Positions 45,097 to 55,274 are shown, counted from the stretch's first letter. The stretch is 64,000 nucleotides of DNA from Neobacillus piezotolerans (GCF_003362805.1 NZ_QNQT01000011.1:21025-85024), one strand, 5' to 3'. Numbers and translations are program-made. The notes: generated by a model from the sequence alone, not told the origin.

Positions 45097-46449
45097 TTGG
45101 ACATATTAAACTTGGTTTTAATAGCCATTTTTATTGCTTTGACAGCCTTTTTTGTCGCATCGGAATTTGCGATCATCAGGGTTAGGAGTTCAAGGATTGA
45201 CCAGTTGATTGAAGAAGGAAGTACAAGCGCAGCCGCAGCAAAAAAAGTGATTATCAATCTTGATGAGTACCTTTCAGCATGCCAGCTTGGGATCACCGTC
45301 ACGGCGCTCGCCCTTGGATGGATTGCCGAGCCAACCATGGAAAGGATTCTCGAACCAATTTTGCATGGAATGAATGTTTCGGCAGGTGTTTCTAAAGTCC
45401 TAACGTTCACGATCGCGTTTGCGGTGATTACGTTCCTGCACGTGGTAGTCGGTGAACTTGCCCCAAAAACATTGGCCATCCAAAAGGCGGAGGCAATCGC
45501 ACTTTTAACGGCAAGGCCGCTCATCTTCTTTTACAAGCTGATGTATCCTTTCATTTGGGCATTAAATGGTTCCGCGCGCATGACAGTCGGTCTATTCGGC
45601 CTCAAGCCCGCGGCTGAAAACGAATTGGCCCACACGGAAGAGGAACTTCGGATTATCCTGTCCGAGAGCTATAAAAGTGGTGAAATAAACCAATCTGAGT
45701 TTAAGTATGTGAACAAAATTTTTGAATTCGATAACCGGATCGCAAAAGAGATCATGGTACCAAGGACAGAAATTGTTTCCCTCTCCAAGGATGACACGCT
45801 TGAAACCATCCTCGCCACAATAAAAGAGGAAAAATTCACACGCTATCCGGTAATCGATGGCGATAAAGACCATATTATCGGACAAATCAATATTAAGGAA
45901 ATTTTGACTGACCTTATTGGAGAAGCGAAAATTCCGGATAAAACCATTGAGAGTTACTCTAGGCCGATTATCCGAGTCATTGATACGATCCCTATCCATG
46001 ACCTGCTTGTCAAAATGCAGAAGGACAGGATTCATATGGCAATCCTGATGGATGAATATGGCGGGACCTCAGGGCTTGTTACCGCCGAAGATATCCTCGA
46101 GGAAATCGTTGGCGACATTCGCGACGAATTCGATATGGATGAAGTGCCGATGATCCGTAAAGTAAATGACGGGCATTACATCTTTGATTCAAAAGTGCTT
46201 GTCAGTGAAATTAACGATCTGCTTGGCCTGGAAATCCAGGAAGAAGACGTAGATACAATAGGTGGCTGGATCCTGACTGAAAACTTTGAGGCGCGTGAGG
46301 GAGACATTATTACCCGCGATTCCTTTGCTTTTAAAATCATTGAAATGGAAGAGCACCACATCCGCTATATAGAAGTAATGAGGCTGGCTGAAGAAGCGGA
46401 GCCGGCTATACAACAGGTTCCAATCGCTAATCCAGGAATCCTTTCATAG
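45097..46449 (+). CDS. mpfA: MpfA/YhdP-like CNNM/CorC-family magnesium exporter
   Basis: This 450-residue protein starts at TTG. An N-terminal DUF21/CNNM membrane domain (residues 1-190, four hydrophobic stretches) precedes a CBS pair (about 205-330, with MVPRTEIVSLSKDD and RYPVIDGDKDHIIGQ) and a CorC/HlyC domain (about 350-430, with TIGGWILTENFEAREGD). B. subtilis MpfA (YhdP) exports Mg2+, and also has a MerR gene next to it, which supports the orthology here. The CBS pair probably senses Mg-nucleotide. A terminator follows. Confidence 0.85.
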   Translation: MDILNLVLIAIFIALTAFFVASEFAIIRVRSSRIDQLIEEGSTSAAAAKKVIINLDEYLSACQLGITVTALALGWIAEPTMERILEPILHGMNVSAGVSKVLTFTIAFAVITFLHVVVGELAPKTLAIQKAEAIALLTARPLIFFYKLMYPFIWALNGSARMTVGLFGLKPAAENELAHTEEELRIILSESYKSGEINQSEFKYVNKIFEFDNRIAKEIMVPRTEIVSLSKDDTLETILATIKEEKFTRYPVIDGDKDHIIGQINIKEILTDLIGEAKIPDKTIESYSRPIIRVIDTIPIHDLLVKMQKDRIHMAILMDEYGGTSGLVTAEDILEEIVGDIRDEFDMDEVPMIRKVNDGHYIFDSKVLVSEINDLLGLEIQEEDVDTIGGWILTENFEAREGDIITRDSFAFKIIEMEEHHIRYIEVMRLAEEAEPAIQQVPIANPGILS

Positions 46450-46459
46450 TAATAACCGA

Positions 46460-46494
46460 AGGCACCTCCCAATATGTGGGAAGTGCCTTTTTTG
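46460..46494 (+). terminator. Terminator after the mpfA-like gene
   Basis: GGCACCTCCC pairs with GGGAAGTGCC followed by TTTTTTTG. Confidence 0.8.
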
Positions 46495-46540
46495 TTTTAG
46501 AATATGCGACGCTGCGTTTCCCATCTTACTTGGAAACGGC

Positions 46541-46897
46541 CTATCGGGTATTTTTTAAAATAATCAGGTCTTCTTCTGCTTTGGCAAGCTTGACGAGATG
46601 CGAATCAAGCCTCCGGTTTATATGCCTGATTTCCTCGCGGGACGCCCCGGCTGCTGTATCCTTGATTTCCTTTACCGTCTTCAGGATTTCATCCGTCTGC
46701 CTTTCTTCAATCCGCAGCAGGGATTCCTTAATATCCGATAAGTCAATTTGGTTGACCGCGACACGGTGCTCGATGCTATCCATCTTCTCAAGCCTCGCAA
46801 GCCGTTTTTCAATATTTTCAAGTGTAGCACCGAATGAGTCGAACAGCATTTTTATATCATTTACAGCATTTTGCAGCTGTTTGGTGTTTTCGTCCAT
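46541..46897 (-). CDS. Coiled-coil protein, function unknown
   Basis: I place the start at ATG 46897 (GGAGCTTACCC upstream), giving 118 residues of continuous heptad-like sequence (LQNAVNDIKMLFDSFGATLE, KRLARLEKMDSIEHRVAVNQ, SLLRIEERQTDEILKTVKEI). It lacks membrane segments or cysteines and resembles small Bacillus coiled-coil proteins of unknown role. It overlaps no other gene; an upstream extension to 47008 has no RBS. Confidence 0.65.
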   Translation of the reverse strand: MDENTKQLQNAVNDIKMLFDSFGATLENIEKRLARLEKMDSIEHRVAVNQIDLSDIKESLLRIEERQTDEILKTVKEIKDTAAGASREEIRHINRRLDSHLVKLAKAEEDLIILKNTR

Positions 46898-47110
46898 TTT
46901 GGGTAAGCTCCTTCTCTTTTTTTTCCATTTTACCACCACAACTACTGTTTTAATGTTACAAATTAGAGAAAAAGATGAACGATTCATGAACAGTCCGTTT
47001 TGAAGCATTGCGGTGTGAACAATATCATAGTTGCCAAAACCATTAGGAAGTAAGCTTAAACCAGGAAGACTCGTTTCTTTAAAATACTTTTAAAAAGGCT
47101 GGTGTTTTGT

Positions 47111-47419
47111 ATGCATTTGGCGTTTGACGATAAGGCTCTTTCCTGGTTTTCCGATGAATTTGGGATAACAGCTCCAATCAGCATCAGGCTTTTTCCGCAA
47201 TATAATGGATTTGGGATTCAGCACAAAGGGTACAGCCTTGCTTTTTCCGCAGAACCCGCGACCGATCCAAGCTACGCAGCGGAAATGAATGGCCTGACTT
47301 TCTATATAGAAGCCAGCGATTTATGGTTTTTCAAGGATACAAAGACATTCCTATTCTTCGATGAGGCGCAAAAAGAACTGGCTGTCAGATATGAAGATGA
47401 AGCGAGCGTTATGAATTAG
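47111..47419 (+). CDS. YneR/HesB-like protein without cysteines
   Basis: This 102-residue protein is of the HesB/YadR/YfhF (YneR) group, from KALSWFSDEFGITAPISIRL and the end LFFDEAQKELAVRYED. The A-type carriers in this fold bind Fe-S clusters through three cysteines; this protein has none, as in YneR-like members, so cluster transfer is unlikely. A GTG three codons upstream (47102) is an alternative start. A strong terminator follows. Confidence 0.75.
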   Translation: MHLAFDDKALSWFSDEFGITAPISIRLFPQYNGFGIQHKGYSLAFSAEPATDPSYAAEMNGLTFYIEASDLWFFKDTKTFLFFDEAQKELAVRYEDEASVMN

Positions 47420-47453
47420 AATTAAAGCCAACTTAAAAAAATCCACCCGGAAG

Positions 47454-47479
47454 GCAATTGCCTATCCGGGTTGTTTTTT
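47454..47479 (+). terminator. Terminator after the YneR-like gene
   Basis: ACCCGG and CCGGGT enclose GGCAATTGCC, followed by a T-run. From here to 47720 the sequence is AT-rich and probably carries the promoter of the F0-like operon; I see no gene in it. Confidence 0.8.
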
Positions 47480-47705
47480 GAAAAAATGGTCTCCATAAAA
47501 CTCTAAAGAGGGAATTTTTGGAGAAATTATTTTACAAACATTTTGTGAATTGTGTTACAATTAAAATGAAAGTTACATATTTTAACAAAAAAAGAACAAT
47601 GCAAGGATCTTGCATGTATCACCCTTTACATATAAGAATAATTGCCTCGGAATTTGGTTATCTGTATCAGGATAAGTTTCCGGGGTTCTTTCTTAAAAAC
47701 AATGA

Positions 47706-48434
<729 letters not shown>

Positions 48435-48450
48435 AAGGAGGCGGAGAGCC

Positions 48451-48822
48451 ATGGGCGACTTTGAAATTTTTGGCATACCCATCTCGCTTGGGACAATGAT
48501 TTATCAAGCTCTTATTTTTACAATTCTTGTTTTTTTGATTAAAAAGCTGGCCATGAAAAAGCTGCTGGGTATACTGGAAAACAGGAAAACCTATATAGGG
48601 CAGCAGCTAACGATTGCCGAACAATGCAGAAGCGAGGCCGAATTAAAACTAGCTGTTCAGGAAAGCCTTCTAAGCGAGGCAAGGCAGATTAAGTATCGGA
48701 GCGAAATAGAAGCCAGGGAAATTCTTGAAAAGGCGGTGGAAGAAGCAAAGGAGATTATTCATTCCGCCAGGGACGAAGCGCGAAGAATCCGGTCGAACCA
48801 AAATCAAAACAAGGGGGCTTGA
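48451..48822 (+). CDS. Orphan, shortened ATP synthase F0 b-subunit homologue
   Basis: This 123-residue protein has an N-terminal membrane helix (TMIYQALIFTILVFLIKKLA), then a long charged coiled coil with the typical RSEAELKLAVQE and ILEKAVEEAKEII patterns. Usual Bacillus b subunits have about 160-170 residues; this one ends right after the dimerisation region, so the part that binds the F1 delta subunit is missing. RBS AAAGGAGG is eight bases upstream. It is clearly in one transcript with the a-subunit gene and the fusion gene that follows. Confidence 0.85.
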   Translation: MGDFEIFGIPISLGTMIYQALIFTILVFLIKKLAMKKLLGILENRKTYIGQQLTIAEQCRSEAELKLAVQESLLSEARQIKYRSEIEAREILEKAVEEAKEIIHSARDEARRIRSNQNQNKGA

Positions 48823-48827
48823 GTTAG

Positions 48828-49775
48828 ATGAAAAGGACCTTCTCTAATAATTTTGGAAGAGTGGCGGAAGATATTGAGCTTGGTCTGGAGGAAAATCTAG
48901 TTCATATCCATTATAAAAAAGGTGACCTAGAGAAATCAGCCTGCCTTATAAAAAATGAAGCGAAGCCGCTGATGGAAAGCCTGGCAGATTTTCTTGCAGA
49001 AAACAATGTTTCAGATGAATTGAGGGCGGAGGTTTCCTTATTTCTTAATGAAGCCGACAGCCAGAAGGAAAAGGAATGGACTGATTTTACAAACTTCCTT
49101 ATGAAAGCACTCTCCCTCCATATGGTTTTCGCTTTCACAATCGCGGTTTCAGTGTACATTGGCTATAAAACAGGCGGATTCCTTGACGGTTACTTTTCCT
49201 TCTATCCGCTATTCACCCTGATTGGATTGGGAGCCGGCCTGGCTTTTGGCGGATACTCAGCTTATTCCATGGCAATCAAGTATTTTTGGCCTAATGGCGG
49301 AAAGCTTGTTAAAGCGAAAGAAAACAAGGACGAATCCCAGAAGGAGTGGCCGATAATTGATGTGGACATCCTTGAAGTAAGAAAAGCAGTCAGGAAATTT
49401 TCAGACGAGCTTCCAAAAGGAGTTTACAGGACGATTCTCGTCAATGATGACAATAGCATCGATTTTAGTCAACTTGTCCACATCCTGGGGGGTATCCCCG
49501 CAAAAAAGTACTATATGTCAAAGGAAACATACGACTTTTTTGACGAAACGGAAAAGGACATCGCTGCTGAAATGGATAAAGTGCAAAGGGCAGTCGACCT
49601 TTATGTCAAAGATAAGCGTGAATACCCGGTGCTTCCATTTGACCACAGCAGGCGGGTTAATTACTATCAGCTCCTTCAGGAACATTATTTAAAGGAACAT
49701 CCAAAAATCGAGTTTTATATAACCGATTGCGATGGACTGATCACACATAAAAAACCAGCCAGGAAACCAGGGTGA
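48828..49775 (+). CDS. AtpZ/AtpI-like membrane domain fused to DUF3939-like domain
   Basis: This 315-residue protein starts five bases after the b-subunit stop. Residues 1-90 are charged and helical. The middle (about 95-150) holds two helices with IGYKTGGFLD and FYPLFTLIGLGAGLAFGGYS, the signature pattern of AtpZ and AtpI, which assist F0 assembly and in alkaliphiles affect Mg2+ uptake. Residues about 175-305 form a soluble domain (RKFSDELPKGVYRTILVNDD, HILGGIPAKKYYMSKETYDF) that I recall as DUF3939, of unknown function. An AtpZ-like part fused to this domain next to orphan F0 genes is unusual. Confidence 0.75.
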   Translation: MKRTFSNNFGRVAEDIELGLEENLVHIHYKKGDLEKSACLIKNEAKPLMESLADFLAENNVSDELRAEVSLFLNEADSQKEKEWTDFTNFLMKALSLHMVFAFTIAVSVYIGYKTGGFLDGYFSFYPLFTLIGLGAGLAFGGYSAYSMAIKYFWPNGGKLVKAKENKDESQKEWPIIDVDILEVRKAVRKFSDELPKGVYRTILVNDDNSIDFSQLVHILGGIPAKKYYMSKETYDFFDETEKDIAAEMDKVQRAVDLYVKDKREYPVLPFDHSRRVNYYQLLQEHYLKEHPKIEFYITDCDGLITHKKPARKPG

Positions 49776-50011
49776 ATCCCAGAAATTACCTTTTATTTCA
49801 TTCCTAATAATCGGCCTCATAACGCTCTGTCAGGTTTGTGGGACTTTTATTTAGGGGATAATGAAAATGTAAACTTCCATGAGGGTGGGAGAATTCGATC
49901 CATTTTTCGCACGGAAAACAGATGGATCCATAGGGGATTCCAATCCATAGAAAATCCAGGAATCCAATCTGGTATTTAGGCCAGGATGTATAAGAAGGGA
50001 GGGATTGATGA

Positions 50012-50206
50012 TTGTTTAAACAGGTTGAACTTTCAGATTACCATCTTTGGATGTGCCAACAGATAAGAGAAAAACTTGCTGAACGAAACCAAATCTCTCC
50101 TCTCGAAATTTTCGACTATACTGAGCGTGACCTGGTTACCATTGCATTGAGCGAGTTGGTATATCAGCTAAACTTAACAGACACCTCGGCTTTGAGGTTG
50201 AAATAA
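50012..50206 (+). CDS. Hypothetical 64-residue protein
   Basis: It starts at TTG 50012 with GGGAGGGATTGATGA upstream. The protein (LSDYHLWMCQQIREKLAERN at the start, TERDLVTIALSELVYQL near the end) is soluble and probably helical. There are no known domains. The 236-base gap from the F0-like operon shows no gene. It converges with the sensor gene at 50328. Confidence 0.6.
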   Translation: MFKQVELSDYHLWMCQQIREKLAERNQISPLEIFDYTERDLVTIALSELVYQLNLTDTSALRLK

Positions 50207-50327
50207 AAAAAATATCCATCGTTTTTGTATTTCCCACTCTACAGACGGGGATTGGAGGCCATATAGGCCTTTTTTGCTTTTAAAAAGAAAAGCAACGCCA
50301 AAAAAAGCGGCATTGCAATCAGTTTGT

Positions 50328-51365
50328 TTATATAATTTTTTTGCCGCTTTGTGAAAGGGCGTAATAAATGCCGTACTGGAGGGTTTGGAAGCATTGGAAT
50401 TTGGACAGGTTGATTTGTGATTGGGTGACGGCCGCCCCAAGTTCAGCGGAAATGCCCACAAGGATTGTTTCAATGCCAATCAGGGAGGCGGCGGAGCCAA
50501 GCTTCTGAATAAAATCGAATCCGTATTCTCCCATATCATGATCGTGATCGAGCCCGGTCAGGTCAAGAATCAGGCAATTCGCATTGTATTTGGGGAGATT
50601 GAATAACGTTTTGACAAGAAGATTTTCGGATCGGCTTTCGTCGTATTTTCCTATAAGCGGGACGACTACGATGCCATCAAGGACTGGAATAATCGGGGAC
50701 GAAATTTCCTTTACGAGTTCCTGAAGATCTTTCGTCTTCTCCTCTACCAGGAGTTCAAGTTCCCGTATTTGTTCGGATTCCTTTCTTCTCGCAAGCTGGT
50801 GGATATTGCTTGTTACCGTGATTTCCGAAGGGAAATATTCTACCACAGTACATTCGTTGCCGGCCAATTGGTCCTTTATGACCCTGTACCAGATGTTGGT
50901 CCCAAGCAGCCCCGTAAATATCCCCGCATAATGGGCTGGCAAATATTTGCCGCTAGTTCTTTTGCCCTGTTCCTTATTGATTTTATGTTCCCAGCTGTCC
51001 CTAATTTCAATTGATAGGGTTTTGTCCTCAAGATTAAGGTGTTTGATTTCCGCCTTCCCCCAGCCAGCGGAAGCATATGTATGAGGAATTCTTTTTGAAG
51101 CTTCTTCAGGGGAAATTCCACTTTTCGTAAAGTATTCACTGACGACCAACCCCTGCCGAAACCCGGTTGTCTCAAGGACAAGAGCACCGGCTTCCTCTCC
51201 GGAAACTTCTTCTATCGTATCAAAGAATATCCTCATCGCAGAAGTAATCCAAAAAAGGACGGCATCTTCCCCTTCAAATATAAATTGGCCATCCCCAAGG
51301 TTCCATGCGAAGTCCAGGCCGCCAACATTTATTTCTTGTTTGGCAGTTTGCTTTTCAATAGCCAC
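50328..51365 (-). CDS. Sensor protein with XylR_N/V4R-like and STAS domains
   Basis: This 345-residue protein has an N-terminal region (about 1-195) resembling the XylR_N plus V4R ligand-binding fold, found in effector-sensing regulators. A short coiled coil follows (RELELLVEEKTKDLQELVKE), then an RsbR-type STAS domain (ISSPIIPVLDGIVVVPLIGK, LILDLTGLDHDHDMG). In RsbR the threonines in this STAS domain are phosphorylated by RsbT; here the DLTGL threonine is kept but the next site is HDHD rather than DT, so regulation may differ. It may feed the general stress stressosome. Sequence ends at TATATAATT. Confidence 0.75.
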   Translation of the reverse strand: MAIEKQTAKQEINVGGLDFAWNLGDGQFIFEGEDAVLFWITSAMRIFFDTIEEVSGEEAGALVLETTGFRQGLVVSEYFTKSGISPEEASKRIPHTYASAGWGKAEIKHLNLEDKTLSIEIRDSWEHKINKEQGKRTSGKYLPAHYAGIFTGLLGTNIWYRVIKDQLAGNECTVVEYFPSEITVTSNIHQLARRKESEQIRELELLVEEKTKDLQELVKEISSPIIPVLDGIVVVPLIGKYDESRSENLLVKTLFNLPKYNANCLILDLTGLDHDHDMGEYGFDFIQKLGSAASLIGIETILVGISAELGAAVTQSQINLSKFQCFQTLQYGIYYALSQSGKKII

Positions 51366-51496
51366 TTTAGATTGCTCCCCTCTATATTCGGTGGGTAATC
51401 AAGATTGTTCCCTTTTAATCTTAACCTACTGTACCTCTTTCTTTGGACCATGTCTAATTAAACGCCTCTCGTTCCCATTGTTTAAAAACACTAAAA

Positions 51497-51523
51497 ACAG
51501 CCGCCTGAAATGAGTGCGGCTGT
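51497..51523 (-). terminator. Terminator after czcD
   Basis: ACAGCCGC pairs with GCGGCTGT and the minus strand continues TTTTTAG. The rest of 51366-51689 holds no gene. Confidence 0.75.
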
Positions 51524-51689
51524 CCGAGTACTAGTCTTTTATTGCGATACGTTTCAATCCTTCCGGCCGCCGGCCATGGTTTTATAAATTTCCACCATTC
51601 AGGAAATTAAATACGGATTTTTCTCTGTACCATTCCTTTTAATGGTGCAAGTAATAAACAGCACGGAATTGATGGACGTAATACGGTTT

Positions 51690-52619
51690 TTAATTGCAAA
51701 CGCCGTGGCTGCTGGGACAGCCCTCCGCTTGCCTTTCCACTTGGATTGTACTGTGATCGATGCCAAATTTGTCGTGAAGGAGGGTTTGGGCTTCATGAAG
51801 CACAGTATCATGGACTCCATCACTCGAGATTGCGATATGGCAGCTCAGCATCGGCATCCCGGAAGTCACAGACCAAATATGCAGGTCATGGACATCTTTT
51901 ACACATGGAATATTCAAAAGGGCGGCGCGCAGTTTGCCCCCATCGATTTGGGCTGGCGCGCCTTCCATCAGGATATGGAAGGCATCCTTTGTTACCCTCC
52001 ATCCAGAAATAATAATTAATACCGCGACTGCCACACTTGCTATCGGATCCGCCACTTCCCAGCCAAAGAAATAAATAAGAAGAGCCGCAGCGATTGCCCC
52101 AGCAGATCCAAGCATGTCGCCCAGGACGTGCAGGAATGCGCTCCTAACATTCAGATTCTCATCCTTATCCCCCCTCATGAGGATAAAGGCGGCAGCGATA
52201 TTCACTAAAAGGCCGATAACTGAAATCGTTAGCATACCAAGGCTCTGCACTTCGGGCGGGTTCCTGAAGCGCTGAAACGCTTCAACAAAAATATAGATTG
52301 AAATGGCGATCAGTGTAAGGCCATTCAATGCCGCCGCAATAATTTCAAACCTTTTATAGCCATATGTTTTGCCAGGCGTCGATTTCCGTTCTCCAAGCTT
52401 TATGGCGAAATAGCTGAGTCCCAAAGCCGCCGCGTCGCTAAGCATATGGCCTGCATCCGAAAGCAGCGCCAGGCTGTTCGTTAGCAGACCGCCCGCCACC
52501 TCCACAAACATAAACGAAGAGATTAGGACAAAAGACCAAAGCAGCGCTTTTTTATTTCCTGTATGGTGATGATGGCCGTGTCCATGGCCATGCGAATGGG
52601 AATGATGATGATGCCCCAT
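51690..52619 (-). CDS. czcD: CzcD-type Zn/Cd/Co cation diffusion facilitator
   Basis: The ATG at 52619 follows GGGGAGGAAATCCAA, giving 309 residues, like B. subtilis CzcD. The N-terminus is a histidine-rich stretch (GHHHHSHSHGHGHGHHHH). Metal residues in SDAGHMLSDA (TM2) and HVLGDMLGSA (TM5) give the HD-HD zinc site, so this is a zinc-type CDF, unlike the gene at 41045. The cytoplasmic tail carries HDLHIWSVTSG. It exports Zn2+, Co2+ and Cd2+ in exchange for H+ or K+. It lies just downstream of cadA on the same strand. Confidence 0.92.
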   Translation of the reverse strand: MGHHHHSHSHGHGHGHHHHTGNKKALLWSFVLISSFMFVEVAGGLLTNSLALLSDAGHMLSDAAALGLSYFAIKLGERKSTPGKTYGYKRFEIIAAALNGLTLIAISIYIFVEAFQRFRNPPEVQSLGMLTISVIGLLVNIAAAFILMRGDKDENLNVRSAFLHVLGDMLGSAGAIAAALLIYFFGWEVADPIASVAVAVLIIISGWRVTKDAFHILMEGAPAQIDGGKLRAALLNIPCVKDVHDLHIWSVTSGMPMLSCHIAISSDGVHDTVLHEAQTLLHDKFGIDHSTIQVERQAEGCPSSHGVCN

Positions 52620-52740
52620 TTGGATTTCCTCCCCAAGTTCTTTCCGCCCGGTCAGATTCCAACCGGATCTGAAGTGAATTATTTTTAGCCGTTCGCACTT
52701 TCCAGGATAATTTTTCTCAAGCAAGGCTAGATGACGGCAC

Positions 52741-54855
52741 TTATTGCTTTACCCTTAATAGCCTGAGGCCATTCAATGTGACCAGCAGAGTCGCTCCCAT
52801 ATCGGCGAAAATCGCGATCCACAATGTCAGCCAACCGGGGATAACCAAAAGCAATGCCACAATCTTTATAGCCAGCGAGAACGTGATGTTCTGCTTAATG
52901 ATCGACAACGCTTTCCTGCTTAGCTGAATAGCGAATGGCAGCTTCCCGAGATCATCGACCATCAGGGCAATATCCGCGGTTTCAATGGCCGTGTCCGTTC
53001 CGGCGCCGCCCATCGCGATTCCGACTGTGGCCGCGGCCAGTGCAGGGGCATCATTCATCCCATCACCCACCATGGCGACTTTCCCATATTCCTTGCGTAG
53101 CTCCTTAATGATGGAGAGTTTATCCTCAGGCAGGAGTTCCGGCCTGATATCCTTCACTCCGGCAAGGGTACCGATCGCACGCGCCGTTCCCGCATTGTCA
53201 CCAGTAAGCATAATTGTCCTCTTTATTCCGATGGAATGAAGCCTTTTGATGACTTCCCTGCTGCTCTCCCTGACCTCATCCGCTACACCCACTAAAGCCA
53301 GAATCTCTTTTTCGGTAAACAGTGCCATAACCGTCTTAGCTTCATTTTGCAGTGAATTTATGTTTTCCTGAATATAGGAATCGGCTTTTTTCCGGCAAAC
53401 TTCCGCCATAAAGGATGGGCTGCCGGCGAAATAAGTAATGCCATTCACTTCTCCCATAATTCCCTTTCCCGTTATGGAAGAAAGATTTTCAACCAATAGG
53501 TCCTTAAAGGGTACTGAAAGATCTTCCGCCTTTTTTAAAACTGCCGAGGCTAGGGGATGCTGCGATCCGTATTCCAGCCCTGCAAGTATGGAAAGCACCG
53601 ACAGTTCACTATCCCCTTTCAAGGAAATGACATCGGTAACAGAGGGAACTCCTTTTGTCAGCGTGCCGGTTTTATCAAATGCGATGGCATTGAGCGAGCC
53701 TGTCTCCTCAAGGTGAATGCCTCCCTTAATGAGAACACCGTTCCGGGCGGCATTGCCAATTCCGGTTACAATGGAGACAGGCGTTGAAATAACAAGGGCA
53801 CATGGGCATCCAACAACCAGAACCGATAGGCCTTGGTAGACCCAGTCATTCCACACTCCTCCGAACAGAAGCGGAGGTACGATGGCCACGAGTGCTGCCA
53901 TTACCATGATCACAGGCGTATAATATTTCGCAAACCGATCTATGAAAGCCTGTGCCGGCGCTTTTTCCGCCTGGGCCTCCTCCACAAGGTGGATAATCTT
54001 TGCAATTGCCGTATCCGAGACAAGCTTGGTTACCTTTACTTCAAGGATTCCCTCCTCATTCAAGGTCCCAGCATATACTTCATCATTTTCCTTTTTCTCT
54101 ACCGGAACGGATTCTCCGGTAATCGGAGCCTGATTAACTGTTGAATGGCCTTTCACCACAATCCCATCCATAGCGAGTTTTTGCCCTGGCTTTACAATCA
54201 TGATGTCGCCGATTTCTATCTCATCGGCCGGAACCTCCATCGTTACTCCGCCCCGGCGGATCAGTGCTTCTTTAGGAGCGATGTCCATAAGCGAACGGAT
54301 TGAGGCCCTTGCCTTATCCATCGAAAATTTCTCGAGTTCCTCGCTTATCGCAAACAAGATCACAACCACCGCTCCCTCGCTCCACTCCCCAATAACGGCC
54401 GCTCCGATAATCGCAATCGTCATCAGAGTCCTCATGTCGAATTCAAGCCTGAACAAATTTTTCAGGCCGGTCTTAAATAATGGATACCCGCTTATCAGAA
54501 TGGCGGCAAGAAACGGCAAGACCGCAGCAATGGAATTCTCTACCTCGAGCCATTGCACAGCATATCCAATGAGGACAAAAACCGCCGAAGCGATCACCCT
54601 GGCGTATTTTTTTAAAAAAGGCTCCTTTACTGTTTCGGAAACCGACTCTTCCGGTAAAATTTTCAGCCGGTCAAAGGTTCCAGCTTTTTCAATTTCCTCT
54701 ATGTCCGCCGTTCCAAAAACCGTTACTTTTGAAGCGCCGAAATTGACAGCTGCGTGAGAAACACCATCCAGGTGTTTGACGTTCTTTTCGAACTTCGCCG
54801 CACAGCTGGCTCATGAAAGGCCTTCGATCCGGAAAGTCTGTTTAGCTTCGGCCAC
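52741..54855 (-). pseudogene. cadA: CadA-type Cd/Zn P-type ATPase with in-frame UGA at metal-binding Cys
   Basis: The complete frame from GTG 54855 (AGGAGGTGG six bases upstream) codes for 704 residues, normal for CadA, except for one stop at 54811-54813. Codons 1-14 begin VAEAKQTFRIEGLS and the sequence after the stop is [10 protein letters not shown], so the UGA stands exactly at the first cysteine of the HMA CxxC motif. Beyond it the protein is intact: CPC metal site in [20 protein letters not shown] and GDGMNDAPA. CadA pumps Cd2+, Zn2+ and Pb2+ out. The simplest reading is a TGC-to-TGA mutation; a downstream restart would lose the HMA domain. Confidence 0.75.
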
Positions 54856-55216
54856 GCCCAGCCACCTCCTCATGATGTGCAAAGGCAATCTCGATGAGCT
54901 GTTTTACATGGTCGTCATCCAGGGAATAATAGACCAGCTTGCCTTCCTTCCTGAATTTCGCGATGCCAAGATTTCGGAGGGTGCGCAGATGGTGGGAAGC
55001 AGTCGCAATGGATGAGCCGGCGATATTCGCCACATCGCAGACGCACAGCTCATTTTCAACGGCCAGGGCGTAAGCAATTTTCATCCTCGTATCATCAGAT
55101 AGGGCCTTAAAGATTTTTGCCACTCCATCGGTGCTTTGGCGCTGCAGCTTTTGTTTAACCCTTTCAACTTTTTCTTTATCAACTGATGCTACTTCACATA
55201 TATCGTGCTGGGTCAT
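54842..55216 (-). CDS. cadC: CadC-type ArsR/SmtB metal-sensing repressor
   Basis: The ATG at 55216 follows GAGGTGCAGAAT, giving 124 residues. The winged helix contains LRTLRNLGIAKFRKEGKLVYY. Metal ligands are visible: the N-terminal Cys in HDICEVAS, CVC in ENELCVCDVA (alpha-3N site) and the DDDHVKQLIEIAFAHH alpha-5 site. This matches CadC, which releases the cad operator when Cd2+, Pb2+ or Zn2+ binds. The gene overlaps the cadA start by 14 bases, so cadC-cadA is one operon. Confidence 0.93.
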   Translation of the reverse strand: MTQHDICEVASVDKEKVERVKQKLQRQSTDGVAKIFKALSDDTRMKIAYALAVENELCVCDVANIAGSSIATASHHLRTLRNLGIAKFRKEGKLVYYSLDDDHVKQLIEIAFAHHEEVAGRGRS

Positions 55217-55228
55217 ATTCTGCACCTC

Positions 55229-55274
55229 ATTCAAACATTCATTTGAGTATATATTATTCAAATGGGCGTTTGAT
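55229..55274. promoter_or_regulatory. CadC operator(s)
   Basis: Minus-strand ACTCAAATGAATGTTTGAAT (55229-55248) is close to the cad operator of plasmid pI258 (CTCAAATAAATATTTGAATG, recalled). A second inverted repeat ATTCAAATGGGCGTTTGAT lies at 55256-55274. Confidence 0.75.

Noticed and set aside
54811..54813. Confident selenocysteine call
   Set aside because: The codon position is suggestive, but no convincing hairpin of the bacterial SECIS type follows and no sel genes are in the window.
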